A stretch of 64,000 nucleotides of DNA, from contig CM057142.1 of assembly GCA_029964075.1 (NCBI GenBank), forward strand, positions 28,832,392 through 28,896,391, read 5' to 3'. Positions 42,088 through 51,640 of this stretch are shown piece after piece (position 1 is the stretch's first letter; each line of letters starts with the position of its first letter). Position numbers and translations under genes: made by a program. The DNA comes from Patiria pectinifera. Taxonomy: Eukaryota > Echinodermata > Asteroidea > Valvatida > Asterinidae. Below the pieces are notes generated by a model. It was not told the origin of the DNA. It saw only the letters and a program-made list of their open reading frames with translations, and ran no database searches.

Positions 42088-42505
42088 CCCTAAAGGGGCC
42101 GGGGCGTAATCCGCCCCCCCCCCCCTCAACTTTTTCCGTGCTAGCCTTGAGAGAAAAAAATTCGCGACCCGAGCTGTTCTGAATTTTTAGCCTCGACCCT
42201 TGCGCATCTTTTAATACCAAAAACATAAAAATCGGACCATGGGTTGCTAGGCGCCGTGAAAACTGAATTTCCCCATTATACGTAGTGTACACAAAGCAGA
42301 ATATTGCCATTCGTACATATGAATAATTAATTAGCCATAATTCCAAAACCCTTTGACCTATAGTCATTAAATTGCTTGGGTATGTTTTTTTTATGATAAG
42401 TTGTTCTATGCATGTACTGAGTTTCAAAATTTTTGGTCACTCGATGGCCGAATCCGCCCCCCCCCCCGGCTGAGAGATGGTCAAAATAACCCGGCCCTTT
42501 TAGGG
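42088..42505. mobile_element. piggyBac-like MITE, TTAA target site
   Basis: The 418-bp element begins CCCTAAAGGGGCCGGGG and ends with the inverse CCCGGCCCTTTTAGGG. TTAA is at both ends (42084-42087 and 42506-42509). TTAA plus terminal CCCT is the piggyBac signature. Internally, poly-C tracts beside AATCCGCC occur in inverted orientation. Non-coding. Confidence 0.8.
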
Positions 42506-42788
42506 TTAAGCCAGCTCGTATTGTGAGCGACCTTGAGCACAAAAGATCCAATTAATCCAAACCCCCCTTTTCGAAAAATCCTGCATTTGAAGATTTTTAG
42601 TATGATGGTTCAAATTGGTGCTGAATTCGTGGGTGTGCAAGTGTGGTTCTGGAAGGAACCGTTAGAGAATTGTACTGATTGACTGCATGACTGATGCCAT
42701 ATGATCCGAAGTATAACATGCATGGCTGCCGGTTGTTTCCAGTAGACATCGCATCGTCTTCATTCGTTCTTCATTAATTAACTCAGTC

Positions 42789-42825
<37 letters not shown>

Positions 42826-43067
42826 AACTGTCAGTGAAAGTTTTTCGTTTGAAGGAAACCAAATTGCTCACAATCTTCCGTTGGTTGCATAACAACTAAC
42901 CTGTTGAACTTTCAGCTTGGTGAAACCAGAGTATCTTTTTTTGGAGAGGGGTCTCCTAAATGTATTCCGTTGCTAACTCACGTAAAATGTGTGTCTGCGG
43001 GCATCCATTTTGTAGCCACATTCAATGAGTTTTCTTTCAAACGATACCATGTTAGGCGGAATTGTTT

Positions 43068-43333
43068 CATGGGCGTCGCCAGGATATTATTTTTTCAAGA
43101 GGGCGGCAAAGCACATCATTTTTCCCAAAATGTTCTCTGGCATAATTTTAAATTTATTCACAATTTATACATTTTTCGGCGGTAGGCGGGGGATTTGCCC
43201 ACTGTACTGCACCCCCATTGACACTTCCTGCGGACAGCCATGTTGGTAAATGTGCATTAAGTTAACAGCAACATGACATCACCCCTCGTCTCCTCCCCCC
43301 CCCCCTCCCCACCCCACCCCCGCGACGCCCATG
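43068..43333. mobile_element. hAT-like MITE, 8-bp TSD with one mismatch
   Basis: Ends CATGGGCGTCGC and GCGACGCCCATG are exact inverses. The flanks AATTGTTT (43060-43067) and AATAGTTT (43334-43341) match at 7 of 8 bases. Length 266 bp. A polypyrimidine tract lies near the right end. Confidence 0.75.
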
Positions 43334-43614
43334 AATAGTTTCACAGGATATTGATATACCAGTCCTGTCTTCACTTTGAGTAAGGTTTTGTTCTGAGTTA
43401 TTGCAAAAATGTTCTTAATTATACGTGGCTTCAAAATCAATGGGAAAATCCGTCAGGCTGTTGAAATATTGTAATGGGCGGGGCGATTCTCTCCCCCCCC
43501 CCCTCATGCGGTGTCGGCCCTGAGATTGAATTTCCCTTCCTCTGATTGGTCATTACATTTCTTATCTAATGAAGTTTCATCAATTATTAATTGAAATAAT
43601 TGAGTGATTATAAT

Positions 43615-43797
43615 GTGATGGGATCAAGCCAAATAAGTCGTTTGTCGGGAAATTTTCATTTGGAGATATAGATTCAGGCCAAAATGGGGCCACTTCATCA
43701 CATCACTTAATCACATTTCTTGGTGTTCGACTTCCATAATTTTTGAACTAAAGATAGTACCAGCATGCGGTTTTCACAGCAGTAATGCTGACTGAAA
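43615..43797. mobile_element. Truncated GTGATG MITE (copy 3)
   Basis: Begins GTGATGGGATCAAGCC and follows the 36510 copy through AGCATGCGGTTTTCACAGCAG and AATGCTGA. The right terminal repeat is missing, so it is a truncated relic. Confidence 0.75.
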
Positions 43798-44816
43798 AGT
43801 TTTGCTTATTATGCACTGCATGTCAAGGCGACTTCAGGATGAAGGAAATGGGAAAGGAGCATCTCAATTTTAATTTATTTTTTTTAATTACATTTGGTTG
43901 CTACTGCAGCTGGTATAAATGATTCTGAATGGGAAATGCATTTTTTTCCACAACTGTAAAATGTAATCGAAACCTACATGCACGATAAAAAATTAAAACG
44001 TCTCAAAAAGCAACAATTGTTGCAGATTACACCGTGCACCATGAGTAGGCATAAACATTTTAGCTCTCAGTGTACTTGTAGGGCCTACCGGCGAGGAACC
44101 GAAAAATGACCAGAATATGAAAACCGTACTGTATAATTATTGTACATGACGGCCGTGGACATCATTCCCATTTCGCGCTGTAGAGGGGGCTATTTACTCT
44201 CGTAATGCGTTGTCTGTGGCAACCAAACAAGTTCGACGGTCCGTGTATGCATGAAATGTCACGCACCGATCGCGATACGTGTGTAAACTGCAGTTTCTGA
44301 CATGCCTGAAGTCTTCAATTATTTAATCACACTTTGACCACTGTTTTAGCAACTTTGAGGTAAGCGATCTGGCTATATTTCCCATTAGTTTACATTGTTT
44401 TGTAATTTATTTTCTTCATTGGAAAGCTACGCGGTCGTTCAATTTGACATTTGTGTGTGACAAATTTGCAAGCGTTTAGGCCCTACCAGAATTTACCTGC
44501 GCAGAAATGGAGGGTCGAGGATAAATAAATAATATAGGCCTGCCAACCAAATTACTTAAAGTTGTTTCAAAACTTGCATCCTGTTTATTTATGTCAGTGC
44601 CATTGGGGCAGCACTATTTGAACATGAAGCGGTTCCCAATTAGATTTAGAGGGGGTATTTTTTACCACTTGCTTTTTTAAGCACAAACTGCAGATTGTTT
44701 TGATCAAATTAGACAATTCCAAGACTAGTGATTCCAACCTAAATCAACTTCTTTCAATTGTATTTCTAATGACGCATGCTGCAGCTTGTGCACATGGCAT
44801 GTCATATACCTTTTAT

Positions 44817-45455
44817 GGGTCGCACTAAAAAGCGTTAACACATGACAGAAGCGTCAACACACCGTCAACACATCCAAAACACATTCTGAATTAACAGAAA
44901 AGGTATATAATTGTAAAGCATAGAATAAAAGAGAATTTTCATTGGATTGAGTTTCCATTTTGTTGTTAGAAATATAGTATTTGCACGCGAAAAAATGACC
45001 CTTCACTTGCACGGCCGTTGTCCACCATTTCGACTTCGCACAAAGCTTGGACTACACCATTTCAAGTAGGGGTGTGCAAGTAATCTTGTCATAAACAACA
45101 GAGGGCGTCTTGCTGCAGAGAGGGACACCAGTGCACTCTGATCTGTGAGGGACTGAGGTTTATTGTACAACGCTATCACCCTTTAGCATAATGGTATGGT
45201 CCGCGCTGCCACTGAGGCAACATGGCAGCCGATCTCGGAGCGGCACGGAGAGCCAATTTTCTTGAACTGAAAATTGCAATTTTCAGATGTTTAATCTATT
45301 GATTTTAAGCCAAAATCTTGTTTCTGTCCATACCGTATGGGTTACATACTGTGTGTGTCAATTTTAATGCATTTTGGATGTGTTGACGCTGTGTTGACGC
45401 CGTGTTGACGCTTTGGAGTGTGTTGACGCTGTGTTGACGCTTTTTAGTATGGCCG
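44817..45455. mobile_element. hAT-like foldback MITE just upstream of DRC5
   Basis: The 639-bp element is flanked by the exact 8-bp repeat CCTTTTAT (44809-44816 and 45456-45463). The terminal arms contain CACTAAAAAGCG at the left and its inverse CGCTTTTTAGTATG at the right, followed inward by GTGTTGACGC repeats in opposite orientations (arms about 44817-44893 and 45358-45455). The element ends 136 bp before the DRC5 ATG, so it probably overlaps that promoter. Non-coding. Confidence 0.85.
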
Positions 45456-45591
45456 CCTTTTATTAATGTAACTTTGTGATGATGCATTCTTGTCACTCAC
45501 AGTTTTTGCAGTAAGCTCAAGTTTGGACAAGTTTTAAAAAAATCCGCACACCCTGAAAATTGTCGTGCAGTATACACTACATCAAGTTACA

Positions 45592-45883
45592 ATGACAACA
45601 GAACCACCGATCACCGACCAGGGGAGTGTCCACAGCGGAGGGAAGGAGGACGTAAACATGAACAACAACGCCAAGCCGGGAGGGGATAAACAGCCCATCA
45701 GGGCGGGAGTGCGGAGTGGGGGTCGCAAGTCGCTGCCCTCGCCGATAACGAGTGCCAGGAGCAACCCGGCTGCCGATAATCGCAACATGAGGCGCATCAT
45801 CGCCGAGGATCCCGATTGGTCGTTGGCCACTGTGCCGCTGCTGACGGAGCTGTGTGTGAGTCACGTCGTCAACAATTTTGCAG
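45592..45883 (+). CDS. TCTE1: DRC5 exon 1
   Basis: Residues 1-97 plus one base. A low-complexity polar N-terminus (Gly, Asn, Arg, Ser) is followed by the conserved IIAEDPDWSLATVPLL block. The donor is GCAG|gtactg. Confidence 0.9.
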
Positions 45884-48800
45884 GTACTGTTACCCAGACA
45901 CTTCTGTGGTGCTTCAATTCTAATCAAAAAATCCTTTGTTGTTATTGCGACAAGCCAAACAAATTGAGAAACATGTTCTCGGAGTGGATTGCAAAGAAGA
46001 GTACATGTACATGTATTAAGTATTCTCTACTCTGTTCCTGTTTGGGCTGAACACAATTTTTTTCATTTACAGCGCATGTTATTGCAACATTAACAGTGTT
46101 CACCAGTTGCAGCCATCAACAGTTTTTCTTGTTATTTTTATGTTTTGCCATTCATGATTTAATCCAGAAATAGAAAACAAGGCACCCACAGATTTTATTG
46201 AAACTAAGGTGTCCAAATTGTTTCCTTGTACCAGTAATACCATTCAAGTGAATGACAAACGGAATGAGGTTACTGTCCAAAAGAAAACAAATTCCTATCT
46301 CTGGCTATGATTTATCTCTTGTACACGTATATTAAACTTCTATTTTACTACATTGTACCTTGTTTTTTTTTTATTTCACAGAACATCCCAAACTAGATGA
46401 ACTGCTACCTAAGTATAAGGCCAAAGTCTTGGAGAAGATCTCCACAGACCTTCCTCTGAAAGTGGTTGCTCACCTCGTGTCCGATGAAGGCTACTGGGAA
46501 CGTTGCTGTAAGTCCCGCTGGCAGGTCTGCGACGTCTCCAAGTACGACGGCAGCTGGAAGAGAATGTTCTTTGAGCGTCACCTGGAGCACATCATTGAGC
46601 ACTTTGTCCCCGAGACCACTGACCTAACGGAGCTTAACGCAACCCTGCCGCTGGCGAGCCCTTACATCAAGCGGCTGAACATCAAGCAGTTGCTACCGCC
46701 AGTTAAAGAGGAGCTCACCAAACAGATTGACGATGTCTCGGACGCGGGCAGCGACGCTGGGTTGGACGGACCTAGCATGGACCATTTTGAGTTCAGCCTG
46801 GTCACCCAGAAGCTCCCCCACCTCCAGGAACTCCGCATCACCTACGGCGTGCAGGACTGCGGCATGAACTTCGAGTGGAACCTGTTCCAGTTCACGTCCC
46901 GCGATTGCCAGCTGCTTTCAAAGTGCGTGAAGGCTTGTCGCTCGCTCAAGATCTTCCAGCTCCACCGGAGCAAAGTGGACGACGATAAAGTCCGGGTCTT
47001 GATCGCCCATATCCTGGATCATCCGTCCATGCAGGAGCTTGACCTGTCTCACAACATGATAGGGGACAGTGGGGCCCGTGCCGTGGGGAAACTACTCAAC
47101 GGACACTGTGTACTGAAGAAGATTGACTTGTCTAACAATCGCATCAGGGCCAATGGAGCTGCAGCTATCGGTCATGCGCTGGCAAAGAATACAACGCTCA
47201 AATACCTCAACATCAGACTAAACAGAATGGGTGATGAAGGTGGGTGTATGTTCTCGTCTTTCAGTCAATTTTTGAGTATTGAGGGAAATGTTCTGTTTCT
47301 TAAAACTGGAAAATAAAATTTGAAGTAAGTGTCTAAGTACTAATCAAGGCACATTAAATACTCTTCAACTACGTTTAACTAAGGAATAAATGTGTGCTCG
47401 AGAGGTTTTAATCACTCTGTTTAAATTAAGACCGCTTACAGTCTGGGTACTGATAATACCCGAACCGGAGGCGAGGGTAATTATCAGCACCCAGACTCTA
47501 AGCAGTCTTAAACAGAGTGATTAATACCAACTGAGCACATATTTATTCCCATTCATAAATACCTTTTCGGTCAAAAAAATATAATATTTCGGTCAAAAAA
47601 TCTCGATTTTGTTCAACAAGTTCACTTCATACTTTTTTAAACATCCCTCTAGCTAAATAATGGAGTGTTCAGCTGGCGATTAAGATAAACAACCCTTTTA
47701 TGGAGATTGACGCGCGTGTGGCACGTTCTGTGCGATGTCGCGCAGAACGCATCTGGGGCGTTGCGTTTTGAATCTAGAACTATAAAATTCTGACTCGCTG
47801 GTAGTGTTGCGCATGCCTACGTGAGGACTGTGAACGTTCAACCAATAAAACGGTAAGAGGCACTGGATTTTCAGGAGTCCACATTTTATGTGACACTGGA
47901 AAAGTGTTTAAGACCAGCTAGCCATGTCTTTTTCATCCGTTTAAGACCGGCCACGTGACGGGCTCTCGACCAATAGGAATGGCTAAACTGTCTGAGGTAT
48001 TTATGAATTCTATTTAATAGTAAACAGGAAGAGGTGTAATCTGATGCATGTAAAATGGCACCCTTTCCAACCACGATACCTGCATTTAGTTTGAACAGTT
48101 ATTAAGGTTCCCATAAGGTTCCCTCAGATACATGTATTGAATCAGTATTTCATTAAGTGAGACAGTTTGTCCAGAGCGGAGTGAAATTAAAACAAGGCCT
48201 TGTGAGCTGTGTGGTGCAAAAACATAAGGTAAAAAAAGAAAAGCAGCTTAAAATGATTGGCATGAACTACAATAAAGAAAGAAAACTGTAGACATTCCTT
48301 CTTCTTTTTTTAAGTCCTGTAGGTTCAGCTCTGGCCTTGCAGCTGTGTAATCCTTTCCTTTTAAAAAAATGAATCCAACAGGTGGTCAAGCTCTGTGCCG
48401 TGCCCTGATCAAGAACAGCACCCTGGAGGAACTGAACGTGGGTAGTAACGAGCTGACAGAACCCACGGCGGCCATCATGGCCCAGGTCGTCATCAACAAC
48501 ATCACGCTCAGGAGAGTCAACTTGTCCTGCAACAGACTCGGCCCTGTAAGTGCATCAATCACATCATTATTATAGGGTAATATTGTGATGAAGCATTTGC
48601 TTAAAACCTGTTATGTTCCTGGTGGCCAATAAGTGCCTGAGCCAAAGGCGAGGGCCATTATCTGCAGCCAGGCCCCTAACCCGTTTTGAAACGTCTCGTT
48701 TATTAATCACTCCAACACCCTATTATCCCCATAAACCCGTGAAAAGTTGACAAAATTACAGAGCGCTTTTGGCTTTAAACGTGTGGTCTCGTGACCCATT

Positions 48801-49468
48801 AATGTAAACACTTAGTGGTATTTAAACCCACATGACGGGATCTTGATCAATAGACAGTAAAAGTGTCCCAAGTATTTATGAAGGTGTCTTTGGATTTTTT
48901 ATACTCCTTTCTTTCGTTACACAAGTGTTGTAAACCATTAGACATAAGCAGCTCGGGCACAACATTTTTCAATTCATAGCAAATTTGAGGCATCACTTTT
49001 AAATTGCTGACCAAAACGCCTTTGCCACATTCAAATAGAACCAATTTCAAACCCTCTATATTGAGATTTGGAGTCTGAACAGAAATTGTGACTGACGGTT
49101 GGAATCAAAATCTGTTTCCAAACAAGCCAGCAATGATGTACAAGTGTCCTTCAATATATCTTCACTCTGTCATTTTCGCCGTTGAGGGGGTGCTTTCGTA
49201 TGGAGTTCATAGTGCCTTATCCCCACACATGAAATCGTAGAAAAATTTCCTAGACCAACCTGACAGGTTTTGCTTTGTCTCGCAGGACGGAGGCAAGCAA
49301 ATACAGGAGGGCATGGAGGAGAACAAGACTATCCAGGAGCTGGACTTGCGGCTGACTGAGGTGGGGCAGGAGTCGGAGTACTGCATCAACCAGATCCTGA
49401 AGAAGAACCAGGAGAGGGAACGGGAACTACAGCTGATGGAGAAAGAGAAGAACTCACTGGACCGATAG
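45592..49468 (+). CDS. TCTE1: Dynein regulatory complex subunit 5 (DRC5/TCTE1), four exons
   Basis: A leucine-rich-repeat subunit of the nexin-dynein regulatory complex, which links doublets and tunes dynein in motile cilia and sperm flagella. Exons are 45592-45883, 46382-47239, 48382-48545 and 49286-49468 (intron phases 1, 1, 0), giving 498 aa against about 500 for the mammalian protein. Family blocks: RRIIAEDPDWSLATVPLLTELC (exon 1), YWERCCKSRW and GSWKRMFFERHLE (exon 2), DCGMNFEWNLFQFTSRDC, then ribonuclease-inhibitor-type LRRs from about residue 285 to 480 (ELDLSHNMIGDSGA, KIDLSNNRI, LNIRLNRMGDEGG, LNVGSNEL, VNLSCNRLG). The C-terminus is a charged helix (KKNQERERELQLMEKEK). The ATG at 45592 is the first in the conserved frame. 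A polyadenylation hexamer follows 58 bp after the stop. Confidence 0.95.
45884..46381. other. DRC5 intron 1 (498 bp)
   Basis: Short intron with a strong polypyrimidine acceptor (poly-T at 46362-46372). Nothing else is seen. Confidence 0.8.
46382..47239 (+). CDS. TCTE1: DRC5 exon 2 (main exon)
   Basis: Residues 98-384. The acceptor is tttcacag|AACATCCC and the donor GAAG|gtgggt. Holds the YWERCCKSRW and WKRMFFERHLE motifs, an acidic linker (DDVSDAGSDAGLDGPS), DCGMNFEWNLF and the first LRRs. Confidence 0.95.
47240..48381. other. DRC5 intron 2 (1.1 kb), mostly one transposable element
   Basis: About half the intron is the interspersed element at 47392-48008; the remainder is AT-rich and unassigned. 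Confidence 0.75.
47392..48008 (+). mobile_element. Interspersed ~600-bp element, DRC5 intron copy
   Basis: The left part (47392-47545) is a hairpin: TTAATCACTCTGTTTA and TCTGGGTACTGATAATACC pair with their inverses around the centre CGAACCGGAGGCGAG. The body (47551-48008) is bounded by ATTCATAAATACC and its inverse GGTATTTATGAAT. The body parallels the TEDC1-intron copy at 8243-8850 in opposite orientation. Confidence 0.7.
48382..48545 (+). CDS. TCTE1: DRC5 exon 3
   Basis: Residues 384-438. The acceptor is atccaacag|GTGGTC and the donor GGCCCT|gtaagt. Encodes two LRRs (GGQALCRALIKNSTLEELN, then ITLRRVNLSCNRLGP). The phase fits both neighbours exactly. Confidence 0.93.
48546..49285. other. 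DRC5 intron 3 with a partial copy of the interspersed element
   Basis: 48590-48886 resembles the 47392-48008 element: GAGCCAAAGGCGAGGGCCATTATC near the left and CATGACGGGATCTTGATCAATAG then AAGTATTTATGAAG at the right. Diverged; no clear target duplication. Confidence 0.6.
49286..49468 (+). CDS. TCTE1: DRC5 exon 4 (last)
   Basis: Residues 439-498 plus TAG. The acceptor is gtctcgcag|GACGGA. DGGKQIQEGMEENKTIQELD completes the last LRR, followed by LTEVGQESEYCI and a lysine/glutamate-rich terminal helix. Confidence 0.93.
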   Translation, partial: DGGKQIQEGMEENKTIQELDLRLTEVGQESEYCINQILKKNQERERELQLMEKEKNSLDR

Positions 49469-49526
49469 ACAGGTGGTTGGAGCAAGAGGGGATGAATCCA
49501 TGATGGATAGAGCTTGTTTTGTTTTG

Positions 49527-49532
49527 AATAAA
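49527..49532 (+). terminator. Candidate polyadenylation signal of DRC5
   Basis: AATAAA 58 bp after the stop codon implies a very short 3' UTR. Confidence 0.6.
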
Positions 49533-49804
49533 TTGAGTAAATTTCCTTGGAAAACAATTGAGATGGAGGTACTTTACTAATAGTCTGCTGTCTTTTGGCA
49601 GTCGCATCATCGTCGTAGTCCAGTCCATCACAAGTCCTCAAAGTGTCCTCACAAGTCCATCTCAATCCAATACCAGTCATCTGGTCTTGAGTCAAGTCAC
49701 AAGCTGTTCAGTGAACTATGATGAAAACAGTCCGTTGTTATTCATCCCCTGTTACTGGACTTGTGTTACTTGTGACTGGACTTGTGATGGACTTGACTAC
49801 TTAA

Positions 49805-50323
49805 AGGTATAGTCCATCATATGTAATATGTGTATTTTGTTCGTTTGAAGCAACAAAAGTGTTCAAAATCTAATGAAGGATACTGAACAACTAACCAGAT
49901 GAAATTTCAGCTCAGCTTCAGCTGTATATTCCGAGAAAAACAGCATTCTAGGATCTCAATTTCAAATCAAAAGTTGCTAAATCATGTTTTGAATTGGGCC
50001 TGAATTCAGCGTCCGAGCCGATTGCAGCTACACGCGATGTCGCGCACCGATCCGACGAATTATAGCAGCCGCGCGCGCGTGCGTCTTCCAATGCTTGCGC
50101 GTGCTTCGCCGAATAACAAAACTAATTTAAATTTTCCTACGGTGCATCTTAAGACGCACCGTTGGAAAGGCCTTCTTTTGTTGATAACTTCAAAATGACA
50201 GCTTGCCAGAAAGAATAATTTCACAGGGAGTTTAGTCCCCTTACTATCTTTCAACCAAGTATGTTTTTCAACAATAATTACGCCAGTTACTTTTCGGATA
50301 GCTGCAAATGATGGACTATAGCT
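49805..50323. mobile_element. TTAA-flanked MITE (piggyBac-like)
   Basis: Left end AGGTATAGTCCATCAT and right end inverted AGCTATAGTCCATCAT, with TTAA at 49801-49804 and 50324-50327. The 519-bp interior is non-coding and has a CpG-rich segment at 49995-50130. Confidence 0.7.
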
Positions 50324-51041
50324 TTAAAAATACTGAATGACATTATAGTGTTATAAACATGGCACAAAATATGCCAGATTTGTAATCAAGTCTCCACTGG
50401 TCATCGTAAGTGACCGAGTTCCAAGTCAATTTAAAAGTCAACAAACCCTACTAGATGGACCAGAAATCGCCAGATTGATTATTGCATAATAGTGGCGCTC
50501 AAGTGTCCCTCTCATTATGGGCTCCCTGCGCAACAAGAAAGGGTACATTTTGACCACTTTCGAGGGCCCTTGGACGGGACACTCTAGGTTCACGTACGGG
50601 TTCGTGCGCATAAAGTGTGGAGTACACACGACTTTAATTTTGAATGTGCACAAATCAAAGGCGTTGTCGGCAATGCATTTGAATGCCTCTCCCAGTGGTC
50701 TCCCCCAACTCTCCCTTTCTTATCATTGAGGGGGTACTTGCGCACGGAGCCCATATTCAAACAGGGAAAGTTCTGCAAGCCAAAATTCCCCAAGTGCCAT
50801 GCTCAAATTACTTGAGCATTGAAGGTAACAATACGTAGTTTTAACAGTGAATTGGGTAAAGGATTTAACAAGCAGGGCATCATATTGTTCATGTTGTATT
50901 GTGAGTTTATATAACAAGTGCATAGAGATTTTTAAGAATGGCCACACATATATTTATCTAGAGAGTATATTAAAGTTGTAAAACTAAGTTTGGCTTATTT
51001 TCTTAATATTAAATAAATATAAGGTTGAACATAGAAATGAC

Positions 51042-51113
51042 CGGAGCTGGCTTTGAACTTGTGACGTTCAGACAACTTTACTGATTCTCCACCAACTGAG
51101 GTATCGAGCTGTT
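51042..51113 (-). pseudogene. tRNA-like relic (tRNA pseudogene or SINE head)
   Basis: On the minus strand, TACCTCAGTTGGTGGAG resembles an A box (TAGCTCAGTTGGTAGAG) and AGTTCAAAGCC resembles a B box (GGTTCGAATCC) at about the right spacing. The acceptor stem does not pair convincingly, so this is not a functional tRNA. It directly abuts the inverted-repeat element at 51119. Confidence 0.55.
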
Positions 51114-51118
51114 CGTGC

Positions 51119-51640
51119 TTAAAGGGAAAATACAACATTTGCAAACATCAAAAAATAAAACTACCAAATCATTTTGAAATACCTTGCTGGACTGTTAGTG
51201 AATGACAGTGTAAAGCATCCTGTAAAATCATGGCACCTGGTATACTGTCATTTTCAAGAAAAGTGGTATTTTTGTATCAATTTCCAACGCTGATCGGCCG
51301 ATCAGCGTTGGAAAAAACTGGCTTTTTTTTCAAATACTGGCCCCAATTGACCATCGCACTTGTTCGCAATTGATTACAAACCTATGAACGGGTACGAGCC
51401 AGCTAGACTGGTTCCCTGACCTTACAATTCCCCAATGTATGTAAACTGCTCTGTTTCTTCTTATATGGAGTCAGGAACCAGACTACAGGAAAATGATTGT
51501 TTTTCTTGGTTTTTATAGCATTTTCGAACCCAAAACCTCAAAAAAGTCAGTGTAACTATATTTGCTATATATTTCCAACCCCCCAATTCCATCCATTTCT
51601 GAAAATTACAGCAAAAGCAAATGATGTATATTCCCTTTAA
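51119..51640. mobile_element. MITE with 26-bp inverted ends and a central 34-bp palindrome
   Basis: The left edge GCTTAAAGGGAAAATACA and the inverted right edge GCTTAAAGGGAATATACA match over about 26 bp. TTAA is present at both edges (51119-51122, 51637-51640). The interior contains a perfect 34-bp palindrome at 51281-51314. Non-coding. Confidence 0.7.
51281..51314. repeat. Perfect 34-bp palindrome without a loop
   Basis: Centred on CGGCCG between 51297 and 51298, with TTTCCAACGCTGATCGG on the left and its exact complement on the right. It can extrude as a cruciform. Confidence 0.9.

Larger units (their letters stand above)
34001..45591. other. Intergenic region between K2P and DRC5 genes
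   Basis: No exon is supported. Contains the GTGATG MITE copies, the LINE at 38258-38945, the GTTCCCC hairpin element at 39359-39545, poly-G tracts (41237-41254 and 41330-41341), the piggyBac-like MITE, an A28 tract at 42793-42820, and two hAT-like MITEs. At 37500-37560 the words GCGCCTTGAG and GCGCTTTATAAAT resemble a common metazoan repeat tail. 34000-36500 and 40000-41200 hold nothing recognised. Confidence 0.6.
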
